Source of the DNA: Psychrobacter sp. 5A.1
Lineage (GTDB): Bacteria > Pseudomonadota > Gammaproteobacteria > Pseudomonadales > Moraxellaceae
Assembly: GCF_030407455.1 (NCBI RefSeq)
Contig: NZ_JASDDJ010000012.1
Location: 1 to 64,000 of the forward strand
Length of the DNA: 64,000 bases
Direction: 5' to 3'
The position numbers and the translations under genes were made by a program. Shown here piece after piece: positions 46,011 to 56,324 of the stretch; position 1 is the stretch's first letter, and every line of letters starts with the position of its first letter. Under the pieces are notes generated by a model that worked only from the letters and a program-made list of their open reading frames with translations, was not told the DNA's origin and searched no databases.

Positions 46011-49000
46011 ATGTCACGTTTTTTTATTAATCGCCCTATTTTTGCATGGGTGCTGGCTGTTTTGGTCATGCTCATCGGGGTAATATCCGTTCTCAATCTA
46101 CCGATTGAACAGTATCCACGTATTGCACCGCCAACGATTTCAGTCAGTGCAAGCTATCCTGGTGCCAATGCGCAAACCGTAGAAAACTCAGTCGTACAGA
46201 TCATTGAACAGCGCATGAAAGGCCTAGATGGCCTGATGTATATGTCATCATCGAGCTCGTCAAACGGTGGTGCGTCAGTAACGCTGACCTTTGAAAATGG
46301 TACCGACTCTGATACTGCGCAAGTACAAGTACAGAATAAACTACAAGCCGCGATGAGCTCGTTGCCGGAATCTGTACAGCGTCAAGGCGTCAACGTCAAC
46401 AAATCCTCTAGCAGTTTTATGATGGTGCAGGCGTTCATCTCTGAAGATGACAGTATGGATCGGGCTGATATTGCCGATTATATTAACTCTAATGTCCTCG
46501 ACTCGATCAGTCGTGTCGAAGGTGTGGGTGAAGTACAAGTTTTTGGCTCTACTTATGCGATGCGCGTATGGTTAGATCCATCACGCTTGCGTAGCTACAA
46601 CATGGTGCCATCTGACGTCGTCAATGCGATACGAGCACAAAACGCTCAGGTATCTGCTGGTCAATTGGGTCAAGCACCTGCCGACACAGACAAACAGGTT
46701 ATCAACGCCACTGTTACTGTACAAAGCTATCTGCAAACCCCTGAAGAATTTAAAAACATTCTACTCAAAACCGACACCTCGGGTGCGCAAGTACGCTTGG
46801 GTGATATAGCAGATGTCGAAATCGGTAGTGAAAACTATAGTGTTGTTTCCCTATATAACGGACAAGAAGCCGCCGGTCTAGGTATTTCACTTGCGGGCGG
46901 TGCCAATGCGCTGGAAACCCGCGAAGCTGTTGGCGCACGTATGGCCGAGCTGGAGCAAAACTTCCCAGCAGGTCTAGTATCAGTTGTTCCTTATGACACA
47001 ACGCCATTTGTACGTCTCTCTATTGAGCAAGTAGTACATACGCTTATTGAAGCCATTGTATTAGTGTTTATCGTCATGTTCATTTTCTTACAGAACTGGC
47101 GCGCAACCATTATTCCGACACTTGCCGTACCTGTCGTTCTATTGGGTACATTTGCAGTGCTTTACATTGCGGGCTTTAGTATCAACGTGTTGACTATGTT
47201 TGCCATGGTATTGTCCATTGGTCTATTGGTCGATGATGCGATCGTCGTGGTAGAGAACGTTGAGCGAATATTAGAAGAAGATCCTCACATCTCTATCAAA
47301 GACGCGACCATCCAATCCATGGGTGAAATCAGTAAAATCGTTATTGGTATTGCGCTTATTTTGTCCGCAGTATTCATACCGATGGCGTTCTTCGGTGGCT
47401 CAACTGGTGTGATTTATCGTCAGTTCTCTATTACTCTGATTACCAGCATGACGCTCTCTGCCATGGTCGCGCTGGTGTTCACCCCTGCCCTCTGTGTGAC
47501 ATTGCTAAAACGTGGCAAGAGTCATGAAAAAGGCAGTACCGAAAAGCAAAAAGGCTTCTTTGGTTGGTTCAACCGTGGCTTCTTTAAACTTAGCCGCTCT
47601 TACGAAAACTTTGTAGGCAAAAGCATTCGTTTTAAATGGCTATATATGGTTGGTTATGCTGCCATTATCGGTATCATGGCAGTTGTATTCTTACGTATTC
47701 CAGGCTCGTTTTTGCCAGAAGAAGATCAAGGTATTATGTTTACCTTGGTTCAGCTTCCTGCTGGCTCGACGTTGGATGAGACGCAAGACGTACTGGATAA
47801 AGTCAGAAACTATTACGATACTCAAGAGACGGATAACATTGAGTCAGTCTTTACCATTGCAGGCTTTAGTTTTGCAGGTCAAGGTCAAAATATGGGTCTG
47901 GCATTTGTTCGATTGTCGGACTGGGAAAAACGTTCTGGCGATGAAAACACGGCTCAGGCTGTTGCTGGTCGAGCGATGGGGTATTTCTTTACGCAGCTAA
48001 ACGAAGCACAAGTATTTGCCATCGTACCGCCAGCGATTACCGAGCTTGGTAATGCCAGTGGTTTTGATTTAATGCTACAAGACAGTGGTAACCTCGGACA
48101 TGATGGGCTACTTGAAGCCCGAAACATGCTCCTTGGTATGGCTGGACAGAGCGATCAAGTGGCGGGCGTACGTCCTAATGGTCAAGAAGACTCGCCACAA
48201 CTTAAAGTGAATATCAATCAAGAACAAGCGGCGGCGTATGGCCTGTCACTAAGCAATATCAACAGTGTCATCTCAACAGCCTGGGGCTCAAGCTACGTTA
48301 ATGACTTTATCGATCGTGGCCGTATCAAACGCGTCTATGTACAAGGGGAAGCCAGCAGCCGTACCAACCCTGATGATATTGGTAAATGGTATGTACGAAA
48401 TGACATGAACGATATGATTTCGTTTGATGCCTTTTCTAGTAGTGAGTGGCAGTCGGGCTCACCGCGTCTTACTCGCTATAACAGCTTACCGTCAATGAAT
48501 ATTCAAGGTAGCGCCGCACCCGGTCTCAGTACTGGTGAAGCGATGAGCTCAATGGAAGCGATGATAGACAAGCTCCCTGAGGGTATCAGTTACGAGTGGA
48601 CAGGCATGTCATTGGAAGAGCAAAAGTCAGGTGCCCAAGCGCCAATGCTTTATGCGCTTTCAATCCTAGTTGTCTTCTTATGTTTGGCGGCTTTGTACGA
48701 AAGCTGGTCGATACCTGTCTCTGTCCTACTAGTGATTCCACTTGGGGTCTTAGGTGCGGTAATATTTACGTGGCTACGTGGTTTTGCCAATGATATCTAC
48801 TTGCAAGTTGGTCTACTGACTGTCGTTGGTCTATCCGCCAAAAACGCCATTTTGATTATCGAATTTGCAAAAGAGCACCAAGAAGAAGGTTACAGTCTCA
48901 GAGAGGCCGTCATGACTGCTGCACGTCAGCGTTTGCGTCCGATCATTATGACCTCACTTGCCTTTGGGCTGGGTGTTGTGCCATTATTCTTGGCGAGTGG

Positions 49001-49238
49001 GCCAGGTTCAGGCAGTCAAAACGCCATTGGTACTAGTGTTGTCGGTGGTGTAATCACAGCGACCCTTTTAGGTATCTTCTTTATCCCAATGTTCTATATC
49101 TGGGTCCGCAGTGCGTTCCCGCATAAATATGAGAACAACACACCCAACGATAAAGATGGTGACAATGGTACGCCTGACTCACACAACCCAACGCCTTCTG
49201 AGAGTTATCAGCCTGCAAGTCTTGGAGACAATACATAA
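46011..49238 (+). CDS. RND multidrug efflux permease (HAE1 family, AcrB/MexB/AdeJ-like)
   Basis: Proton-driven inner-membrane pump, 1075 residues, with the AcrB topology: twelve membrane helices and two large periplasmic loops. The N terminus is MSRFFINRPIFAWVLAVLVM. The proton relay residues are present: two Asp in IGLLVDDAIVVVENVERIL and Lys in GLSAKNAILIIEFAKEH. Multidrug-pump landmarks include GSFLPEEDQG and LTVVGLSAKNA. It is 25-30 residues longer than AcrB because of a polar Asp/Asn/Pro-rich C-terminal tail. It lies 34 bases after the adaptor and overlaps the next gene by one base (TAATG). Confidence 0.96.
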   Translation: MSRFFINRPIFAWVLAVLVMLIGVISVLNLPIEQYPRIAPPTISVSASYPGANAQTVENSVVQIIEQRMKGLDGLMYMSSSSSSNGGASVTLTFENGTDSDTAQVQVQNKLQAAMSSLPESVQRQGVNVNKSSSSFMMVQAFISEDDSMDRADIADYINSNVLDSISRVEGVGEVQVFGSTYAMRVWLDPSRLRSYNMVPSDVVNAIRAQNAQVSAGQLGQAPADTDKQVINATVTVQSYLQTPEEFKNILLKTDTSGAQVRLGDIADVEIGSENYSVVSLYNGQEAAGLGISLAGGANALETREAVGARMAELEQNFPAGLVSVVPYDTTPFVRLSIEQVVHTLIEAIVLVFIVMFIFLQNWRATIIPTLAVPVVLLGTFAVLYIAGFSINVLTMFAMVLSIGLLVDDAIVVVENVERILEEDPHISIKDATIQSMGEISKIVIGIALILSAVFIPMAFFGGSTGVIYRQFSITLITSMTLSAMVALVFTPALCVTLLKRGKSHEKGSTEKQKGFFGWFNRGFFKLSRSYENFVGKSIRFKWLYMVGYAAIIGIMAVVFLRIPGSFLPEEDQGIMFTLVQLPAGSTLDETQDVLDKVRNYYDTQETDNIESVFTIAGFSFAGQGQNMGLAFVRLSDWEKRSGDENTAQAVAGRAMGYFFTQLNEAQVFAIVPPAITELGNASGFDLMLQDSGNLGHDGLLEARNMLLGMAGQSDQVAGVRPNGQEDSPQLKVNINQEQAAAYGLSLSNINSVISTAWGSSYVNDFIDRGRIKRVYVQGEASSRTNPDDIGKWYVRNDMNDMISFDAFSSSEWQSGSPRLTRYNSLPSMNIQGSAAPGLSTGEAMSSMEAMIDKLPEGISYEWTGMSLEEQKSGAQAPMLYALSILVVFLCLAALYESWSIPVSVLLVIPLGVLGAVIFTWLRGFANDIYLQVGLLTVVGLSAKNAILIIEFAKEHQEEGYSLREAVMTAARQRLRPIIMTSLAFGLGVVPLFLASGPGSGSQNAIGTSVVGGVITATLLGIFFIPMFYIWVRSAFPHKYENNTPNDKDGDNGTPDSHNPTPSESYQPASLGDNT

Positions 49239-51013
49239 TGAGTGCTCAAAAAACAACTATCACTAACTCGTCATCGGTAGCTATTACAGCTATCGATGCG
49301 CAGCCAGCGCTGTCACGTTTGCGCAAAAACAGTGGTCGCCTATTAGGTTTGACTGCGTTAGTAATAAGCATGGCCGCTTGTAACACGATTCCAAAAGCAG
49401 ATATGCGCCCTGTACTTGCTGAGCCTAATATTCCGGTTCAGCAAGCCTATGGCGCGTATGACAAAGAAACTGTCAGTAGTGCTGATCAGGCAAGTATCGC
49501 CAGTCAACGCTGGCAGAACTTCTATAGCGATGAGCGCCTAAAAGGTCTGATTGCTCTCGGTCTTGAAAAAAACAAAGACTTTGAAAGTGCGCGCCTAGCC
49601 ATTGAAAAAGCACGGGCCCAATATCAGATTACCGATATTAATGACCTACCCGCTATCAACGGCAATGCTGGTTATACTCGTTCAGCACAGAATCGCACTG
49701 ATCGAAATGCTAGTAGTAGCTACAGTGTCAACTTGGGCCTTGCCAATTACGAGCTAGACTTTTGGGGTAAAATCTCAAGCTTAAAAGATCAAGCATTGCA
49801 GAACTTTTTGGCGACCACAGCAGCCAAAGATGCCACTCAAATCAGCTTGATTAGTAATATTGCGCAAAGCTATGCCAATTTAAGCTACAGCTTAGCGCAG
49901 TTAAAGCTGGCTGAAGCTACGGTTAAAAGTCGTGAGCGCTCGCTCTTTATCGCGGACAAACGCTTTGAAGCAGGTATTGATCCTAAGCTACCTTCATTGC
50001 AGGCCTCTGCAGCGCTAGAGAATGCCAAGCTTGCCGTATTACGTGCGAATACCAGTATTCTCAAGTCACGCAACGCACTGCAATATTTGGTCGGTGGCGC
50101 TATTCCAAATGCTCTTATTCCAAAACCTGCCGTCAGTAATATCACCAGCCAGCAGATATTTAATGCGGGTCTACCCAGTGAATTACTGCGCTATCGTCCT
50201 GACGTTTTACAAGCAGAATACAACCTAAAAGCCGCTGGTGCCAATATCGAAGTGGCCCGTGCTTCTTACTTCCCATCTATTAGCTTGACCAGTAGTGTGG
50301 GCGTGAGTAGCGGTAGCTTAAATGACTTGTTTAAAAGTGGTGCCGTTGGCTGGTCATTTGGGCCAAGCATTAGCGTACCTATTTTTGATGCAGGCCGTTT
50401 AGATGCCAATTATGATGTGGCGCAGATTGAACGTAAGCAGACGCTTGCTGGTTATGAGCGCTCTATTCAAACGGCATTCCGCGAAGTGTCAGATGTGCTT
50501 GCCACGCGTGCAACTCTTGGTGAGCAGCTCGATGCACAGTATCGCCTGCAGGATAATTTTGAGCAGACGTATCAGATAGCAGATGCACGCTTTAAGGCAG
50601 GTATCTCAAACTATCTAGATGTACTTGATGCGCAGCGTTCACTGTTCTCAACTCAGCAAGGTATCTTGAATTTAGAGCTACAAAAAATCATTAGCCAGAT
50701 TGAGTTATATCAAGTGCTCGGCGGTGGTTCAAATCTAGACATACCGACTGCCATTCCTGTGCCGCAACATACCAATTTAGCGCAAATCGCTAATGTAGCT
50801 GCCAATACCAATAAGGCAAAAGCGACCAAGGCTATCGATGCAGCTGGCTCGGCACGTGTTGCTTCTCAACAAGAAGCAGTGGCTATCAAACAGGCACAAC
50901 CTGTAGAAACGACTACCTTTACCCCTACTGCTGTTGTCGATGTTAACGATGATGGTAAAAAAGATGCTGCCGTAGGTGTGATCACTGAAGAAACGCGCTT
51001 AATTAAAAAATAG
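49238..51013 (+). CDS. RND efflux outer-membrane lipoprotein (OprM/AdeK-like, NodT family)
   Basis: Outer-membrane channel of the pump. The signal ends in MAACN (lipobox Cys) after an unusually long N-terminal segment of about 45 residues. Two OEP repeats follow, with YELDFWGKISSLKDQAL, EDLRYRPDV-like ELLRYRPDVLQAEYNL, YFPSISLTSSVGVSSGSL and NYLDVLDAQRSLFSTQQ. The OprM-like part ends near residue 500. The remaining about 90 residues are an Ala/Lys/Thr-rich extension that includes DVNDDGKKD, a DxNxDGxxD calcium-loop pattern, at 568-576. OprM is about 485 residues, this protein 591. Translation is coupled to the pump gene by the TAATG overlap. Confidence 0.93.
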   Translation: MSAQKTTITNSSSVAITAIDAQPALSRLRKNSGRLLGLTALVISMAACNTIPKADMRPVLAEPNIPVQQAYGAYDKETVSSADQASIASQRWQNFYSDERLKGLIALGLEKNKDFESARLAIEKARAQYQITDINDLPAINGNAGYTRSAQNRTDRNASSSYSVNLGLANYELDFWGKISSLKDQALQNFLATTAAKDATQISLISNIAQSYANLSYSLAQLKLAEATVKSRERSLFIADKRFEAGIDPKLPSLQASAALENAKLAVLRANTSILKSRNALQYLVGGAIPNALIPKPAVSNITSQQIFNAGLPSELLRYRPDVLQAEYNLKAAGANIEVARASYFPSISLTSSVGVSSGSLNDLFKSGAVGWSFGPSISVPIFDAGRLDANYDVAQIERKQTLAGYERSIQTAFREVSDVLATRATLGEQLDAQYRLQDNFEQTYQIADARFKAGISNYLDVLDAQRSLFSTQQGILNLELQKIISQIELYQVLGGGSNLDIPTAIPVPQHTNLAQIANVAANTNKAKATKAIDAAGSARVASQQEAVAIKQAQPVETTTFTPTAVVDVNDDGKKDAAVGVITEETRLIKK

Positions 51014-51114
51014 TGTAGAGTCAGTTCACGTTACAAAGATTGTTAGGCCTTAAATTAGACAATCATCATCTTGTGACGTAACGGTATCCTCACATTGACA
51101 GTCGATACGTACAA

Positions 51115-51150
51115 TCAGCCCTACCGACTTGGTGGGGCTTTTTGCTTTTA
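51115..51150 (+). terminator. terminator after the efflux operon
   Basis: An AGCCCTACC / GGTGGGGCT stem around GACTT, then TTTTTGCTTTT. Confidence 0.8.
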
Positions 51151-51165
51151 TTGACGTCTTTTGGT

Positions 51166-51278
51166 TATAGTATGGTCGATTCAATTTAAAAGTAGTACAA
51201 GGCAACCGAGTGTAGATGTATATTAAATACTTCAAGCGAGGTTAATGCAGTAATACTTATATAATGATATGACTATAG
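51166..51278 (+). repeat. ATAGTC/GACTAT repeat, copy C (diverged)
   Basis: It keeps the landmarks ATAGTATGGTCGATTCAAT, TAGTACAAGGCAACCGAGTG, TCAAGCGAGG and the end GATATGACTATA. The central part differs from copies A and B. Confidence 0.55.
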
Positions 51279-51403
51279 TGACATTTTATCGAACACACTG
51301 TTACCTATATGAATTCTATAAAAAATTGGACTGCTTTATAAAGCAGATCTAACAGAGCCTGACGCAGTTAACATCCGAATAACCCTGATTGTAATTAAAA
51401 TAA

Positions 51404-52420
<1,017 letters not shown>

Positions 52421-52447
52421 TAGTATTTAACCTATATTTAATCTCAC

Positions 52448-52490
52448 AAAAAAAGCCCCAACTACTATTAAGCAGTTGGGGCTTTTTTTG
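52448..52490 (+). terminator. terminator after hemB
   Basis: AAAAAAAGCCCCAACT / AGTTGGGGCTTTTTTT stem with an ACTATTAAGC-type loop. Confidence 0.9.
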
Positions 52491-52507
52491 AATATTTTTT
52501 GATAAAT

Positions 52508-52612
52508 ATAGTCAAAGAACTCTAAAATGGGTACATGGGTACAAGGCAGCCGACTGCAGATTGTACATCTAAGGAGGGTAACACCGTAGCGGTTTAGCAG
52601 TTCGCTGACTAT
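52508..52612 (+). repeat. 105-bp ATAGTC/GACTAT repeat, copy D (diverged)
   Basis: Starts ATAGTCAAAGAACTC and ends GTTCGCTGACTAT. It keeps GGGTACAAGGCAGCCGACTG and a GGAGGGTAAC segment. It abuts the 3' end of the reductase gene (stop at 52617). Confidence 0.6.
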
Positions 52613-52616
52613 AAAA

Positions 52617-53594
52617 CTATAGACGTGCACGGTTATGTGGCTCATTAAAATCAATCACTGGGCCAGCAGGTATGATACGCGTAGGATTAATATTGGCATG
52701 ACTGGTGTAATAATGCTGCTTGATATGCGTCATATTCACCGTCTCTGCTATACCTGGCACTTGGTATAAATCACGCAGATATCCCCATAGATTTGGGTAA
52801 TCAACGATACGATGCAGATTACATTTAAAATGCCCGACATACACAGCATCAAAACGTACCAAAGTCGTAAACAATCGCCAATCGGCCTCTGTTATGGTAT
52901 TGCCTACCAAATAGCGCTGACCTGACAGGCGTACCTCTAACGTATCTAGTGCGTCGAATAGTGCGGTCACGGCTTCTTCATAAGCCTCTTGTGTGGTCGA
53001 AAACCCTGCTTTATATACACCATTATTTATCGCAGAGTAAACAAAGGCATTAATCTCATCAATTTCTCGTAATAACTCGTTCGGTAAAAAATCACCTGCT
53101 ACAGCACCAATTTCGTCGAAAGCTGAATTAAACATACGGATAATTTCTGACGACTCATTGCTAACGATGGTGTTAGTCTGCTTGTCCCATAAAATAGGCA
53201 CCGTGACGCGCCCTGTATAGTCTGGTTTTGCCGCGATATAAATCTCATAGGCATTCGATGCATGGTTCAGTGGATCGGTAATAACCCCTTCTCCTGCTGC
53301 AAACGTCCAACCATTCTCACCCATAAACGGATGAACGACAGACAGTGAAATCATATCCTCTAAGCCTTTGAGCTTACGATAAATCAAAGTACGATGTGCC
53401 CATGGACACGCTAGCGACACGTATAGATGATAGCGGTTAGGCTCAGCTTTAAAGCCGCCTATACCTGTAGGCCCTGCGCTACCATCTACTGTGACCCAGT
53501 TTCTAAAACCAGCATCTTCACGCTGAAAGTGTCCACCGCTAGACTCTGTGTCATACCATTTGTCTTGCCATTGCCCATCTACCAATAGACCCAT
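52617..53594 (-). CDS. yqjG: glutathionyl-hydroquinone reductase (YqjG/ECM4 family)
   Basis: Xi-class GST-like oxidoreductase that removes glutathione from glutathionyl-hydroquinones. The catalytic Cys63 lies in VSLACPWAHRTLIYRKLKG. The preceding GGHFQREDAGFRNWV and the later NNGVYKAGFSTTQEAYEEAV and LFTTLVRFDAVYVGHFKCN are family signatures. Length 325. CGGAG lies upstream of the start. Its stop is within a few bases of repeat copy D. Confidence 0.94.
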   Translation of the reverse strand: MGLLVDGQWQDKWYDTESSGGHFQREDAGFRNWVTVDGSAGPTGIGGFKAEPNRYHLYVSLACPWAHRTLIYRKLKGLEDMISLSVVHPFMGENGWTFAAGEGVITDPLNHASNAYEIYIAAKPDYTGRVTVPILWDKQTNTIVSNESSEIIRMFNSAFDEIGAVAGDFLPNELLREIDEINAFVYSAINNGVYKAGFSTTQEAYEEAVTALFDALDTLEVRLSGQRYLVGNTITEADWRLFTTLVRFDAVYVGHFKCNLHRIVDYPNLWGYLRDLYQVPGIAETVNMTHIKQHYYTSHANINPTRIIPAGPVIDFNEPHNRARL

Positions 53595-53864
53595 CTTATT
53601 CTCCGATTTTTCTGACTTTTATTTAACTTTTGTGAAAGATGATTGGTTCTAACTTATCATCATGATAACAATCACTTCATTTCCAGAGATATCATAGCAG
53701 TTGTAGGCGCTTATTCATGAGACTTTACCCTTTCATTAACAATAAAAACTAAACCAGTTAAGCAAGACATTTAGTAAAAATACATAAAAAATCTTTCACA
53801 ATACTCAATATAAGGCTTAATCCTAAATTTTATAATAATAAGGCAGAATTATGATAAAAAAGAC
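53595..53864. other. intergenic region between the reductase and tRNA-Val
   Basis: A+T-rich, with no gene or repeat recognised. It is the shared upstream region of the minus-strand reductase and the plus-strand tRNA. Confidence 0.35.
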
Positions 53865-53892
53865 TTGCAAAATTTGAAAAACTTGCTAAAAT
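53865..53892 (+). promoter_or_regulatory. promoter of tRNA-Val
   Basis: -35 TTGCAA (53865-53870), a 16-base spacer and -10 TAAAAT (53887-53892), 13 bases ahead of the mature tRNA 5' end. Confidence 0.6.
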
Positions 53893-53905
53893 GCATGACC
53901 TAAAT

Positions 53906-53982
<77 letters not shown>

Positions 53983-53988
53983 GATTCG

Positions 53989-54022
53989 AAAAGCCCCAAT
54001 CTTAAGATTGGGGCTTTTTTTT
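53989..54022 (+). terminator. terminator after tRNA-Val
   Basis: AAAAGCCCCAATCTT / AAGATTGGGGCTTTT perfect stem followed by eight T residues in all. Confidence 0.9.
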
Positions 54023-54116
54023 GTCCGTGAAATATAGGCTGTAGCGGAAAAGGAAACTATACGTCGATGCAAATTTCCTCTTTTCTCACTTTCAGCAAAC
54101 GTCATCAAAAAACGTG

Positions 54117-54144
54117 TGTGCCCAAATTGTGCCTAAGTTGTGCC
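54117..54144 (+). repeat. three TGTGCC iterons at 11-bp spacing
   Basis: TGTGCC occurs at 54117, 54128 and 54139, exactly 11 bases apart, about one helical turn. It lies between the tRNA and the integration genes. Direct repeats in this position could be arm-type integrase binding sites. This is inference from position and spacing. Confidence 0.5.
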
Positions 54145-54223
54145 TGCTCTCTATTTAGCATTCCTTCCAGAGTAGCACTTTTGACCTCTACCCTGAATCA
54201 TCTAAAGCGCTCTCAAGATTAAT

Positions 54224-54448
54224 TTACTTCTCTTTATCTAGCGACTCGTTAGGTACATAAGTAAATAAATCACCTACTTCAATATCTAGTGCCTCACAAA
54301 TTTTATCCATAGTGTCAAAATCTATTCTTGAAGTCTGTTCGTTATAGATCTTGTGCACTGTTGACTTGCTAATTCCTGTCATTCTTATTAGATCTGCCAC
54401 CTTCATACGTCGTTCAGCTAGTAGCACTGGTAAATTACATAAAATCAT
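54224..54448 (-). CDS. XRE-family transcriptional regulator (Cro/CI type)
   Basis: A 74-residue DNA-binding protein, almost all one helix-turn-helix domain: LLAERRMKVADLIRMTGISK then STVHKIYNEQTSRIDFDTM and ICEALDIEVGDLF. It belongs to the small YozG-like XRE group. It is transcribed away from the excisionase-like gene. The 150 bases between them carry three similar direct repeats, so it probably represses the integration genes in the way of a phage repressor. No binding partner is visible. Confidence 0.88.
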   Translation of the reverse strand: MILCNLPVLLAERRMKVADLIRMTGISKSTVHKIYNEQTSRIDFDTMDKICEALDIEVGDLFTYVPNESLDKEK

Positions 54449-54471
54449 TAATAATTCCTTAATAGACTAAA

Positions 54472-54545
54472 AAAGTACTTGCATCGACTAACGATAGCTA
54501 GTAAAGTACTTCTATCGAATAACAAAATACTTTCATAGAATTATT
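54472..54545. promoter_or_regulatory. triple direct repeat, likely regulator operators
   Basis: Three related units: AAAGTACTTGCATCGACTAA near 54473, AAAGTACTTCTATCGAATAA near 54503, and AAATACTTTCATAGAATTAT near 54525. They lie between the XRE repressor and the excisionase-like gene. Their spacing is about 30 and 22 bases. The repressor is the obvious candidate to bind them, but this is inference. Confidence 0.55.
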
Positions 54546-54598
54546 TGTTATCTCGATAAAACAACCTAGTTATTTAATTGGCTTACAAGGAATTTATT

Positions 54599-54814
54599 AT
54601 GTCACATACTTACCTAACTACCCAAGAGCTTTCTGAGCTCATCAAATATAACCCTCGTACTATCCGTAATGAGCTCAAGGATAGTGTGCTTATCGAAGGC
54701 ATTCATTATATACGCCCGTTCGGTGGTCGTAAGATTTTGTACATTTGGGAGGAGATTGAAAAAGATATGCGCACTGGTATCGCCGGTAGCGTCAACGCCA
54801 TGGCACTACAATAA
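54599..54814 (+). CDS. excisionase-like helix-turn-helix protein
   Basis: A 71-residue protein. It opens SHTYLTTQELSELIKYNPRT and continues IRNELKDSVLIEGIHYIRPF with a GGRKILYIWEEIEKDM end, a MerR/Xis-like winged helix of the type found beside integrases. ATG 54599 has AAGGA seven bases upstream; an earlier TTG at 54578 is less likely. It ends eight bases before the integrase, whose ribosome site overlaps the stop region. It probably controls excision or integrase direction. Confidence 0.8.
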   Translation: MSHTYLTTQELSELIKYNPRTIRNELKDSVLIEGIHYIRPFGGRKILYIWEEIEKDMRTGIAGSVNAMALQ

Positions 54815-54822
54815 GGAGAAAT

Positions 54823-56037
54823 ATGATGGCTAGTATCAGAAGGCGCAAAGGGAGCAATATGCTATTTGTCGATTTTTATTATATGGGTATACGCTGTCGG
54901 GAGACGACAAACCTAACAGACACACCAGCGAATCGCAAGAAGCTTGAGAAAGTGGCTGAGAAAATGAAAGCAGAAATCATCTTAGGACTGTTCAATTACG
55001 CTAAGTACTTTCCAAAAAGTGACAAAGCGGCACAGATGGTAGCGTTAAACGATCGCAAGGAATGTATTAATACCGATACGCCCTCTTTTGAACAGTTTGC
55101 AGAATTATGGTTCTCTGAAAAAGAAATTGAATGGCGCGATACCTATAAGCGCAAAATAAAGGAGATTATTGATATGTACTTGATTGCTAAGTTTGGGACT
55201 AAACCCATTCATCTCATAAAAAAGACAGATGTATTAGCCTTCCGTTCATCGCTCGCCAAAGTAACGTACGGAAAAGCTAACAAACATCTGTCAGCGGCAC
55301 GCATCAATTCGATAATGGTACCTTTAGGTATGATACTAAAAGAAGCAGCTAAACGCTATAAATTTGATAATCCTTACTACGATATCAATGCGCTCAAACA
55401 GCCTAAAACGGATATTCAACCATTCACACTAGATGAGGTTTGGAAATTTATTAATGGTGTAAGAGCAGACTATCGCAATTATTATCTGGTACGTTTTTTT
55501 ACAGGGATGCGTACGAGTGAGATTGATGGGTTGACGTGGGAGAACATTGACTTTAATCGACGTGAGATTGTGATCAAACAAGCTTATGTCAAAGGCAAAA
55601 TTGTTCCTCCTAAGACTCAAGAGTCTTACCGTGCAATTCAAATGTCACCTTGGGTCTACGATGCTCTGAAGCAACAGCAGACCATCACTTATAAGCGATC
55701 TGACTATGTATTTTGCGCGCATACGGGTGAGCCACTTGACTACAACAACGTGAATAAACGTGTTTGGCACCCTACTCTTAAGATTTTGGGTCTGAAGAAG
55801 CGTAATGCTTATCAGTCTCGTCATACCGCAGCAACGCTATGGTTGGCTGCTGGCGAAAGTCCTGAGTGGATTGCCAGTCAAATGGGACACGCTACAACTA
55901 AGATGCTATTCAACACATATAGCCGTTACGTACCGAATATGACTCGGCAGGATGGTAGTGCATTTGAAGCATTGGTCAATCGCAGTCAGATTGCTCAGGT
56001 ATCTACCGATAAGGGACCTCACAATGAAAATGATTGA
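54823..56037 (+). CDS. tyrosine recombinase (phage-type integrase)
   Basis: Site-specific recombinase of 404 residues. The N-terminal arm-binding domain (SIRRRKGSNMLFVDFYYMGI, then RCRETTNLTDTPANRKKLEK) is of the DUF3596 type. A core-binding domain and the catalytic domain follow: Arg230 in FFTGMRTSEIDGLTWEN, Arg333 and His334 in YQSRHTAATLWLA, His in ASQMGHATTKM, and the nucleophile Tyr366 in LFNTYSRYVP. AAGGAG precedes the start; a second ATG follows at codon 2. All catalytic residues are present, so it should be active. It probably inserts at the tRNA-Val 3' end. Confidence 0.94.
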   Translation: MMASIRRRKGSNMLFVDFYYMGIRCRETTNLTDTPANRKKLEKVAEKMKAEIILGLFNYAKYFPKSDKAAQMVALNDRKECINTDTPSFEQFAELWFSEKEIEWRDTYKRKIKEIIDMYLIAKFGTKPIHLIKKTDVLAFRSSLAKVTYGKANKHLSAARINSIMVPLGMILKEAAKRYKFDNPYYDINALKQPKTDIQPFTLDEVWKFINGVRADYRNYYLVRFFTGMRTSEIDGLTWENIDFNRREIVIKQAYVKGKIVPPKTQESYRAIQMSPWVYDALKQQQTITYKRSDYVFCAHTGEPLDYNNVNKRVWHPTLKILGLKKRNAYQSRHTAATLWLAAGESPEWIASQMGHATTKMLFNTYSRYVPNMTRQDGSAFEALVNRSQIAQVSTDKGPHNEND

Positions 56038-56314
56038 TTACGATAAACTGCATGCGACGTTTAAACCTAGTGGCTATGTCAGTAATGGCGCAGATAATAT
56101 TGCTAACTACCTCATTTGTGAGCTCTATATTCAGTCAGGTACTGGTTTGGCTAGGTTCCTAAGTATTGATAGTTGCTTTGATAATCATACGGCGCTGCGC
56201 ATATGGGTACAGAAGCGCTTAGAAACTAATCTCGACTATGTCTTTGATGATATGTGTAGTCAGCTACAGAGTGAGCTCTACGAGCTACTACCACAAACTG
56301 GCTATGGATACTAA
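56024..56314 (+). CDS. small protein of unknown function in the integration module
   Basis: A 96-residue acidic protein starting MKMIDYDKLHATFKPSGYVS and ending ELLPQTGYGY. The start overlaps the integrase stop by 14 bases and has AAGG upstream, so it belongs to the same transcript. No membrane segment, signal or known motif is visible. I do not recognise it. A longer reading from 55952 lies inside the integrase and is rejected. Confidence 0.65.
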   Translation: MKMIDYDKLHATFKPSGYVSNGADNIANYLICELYIQSGTGLARFLSIDSCFDNHTALRIWVQKRLETNLDYVFDDMCSQLQSELYELLPQTGYGY

Positions 56315-56324
56315 GGAGGGTATT

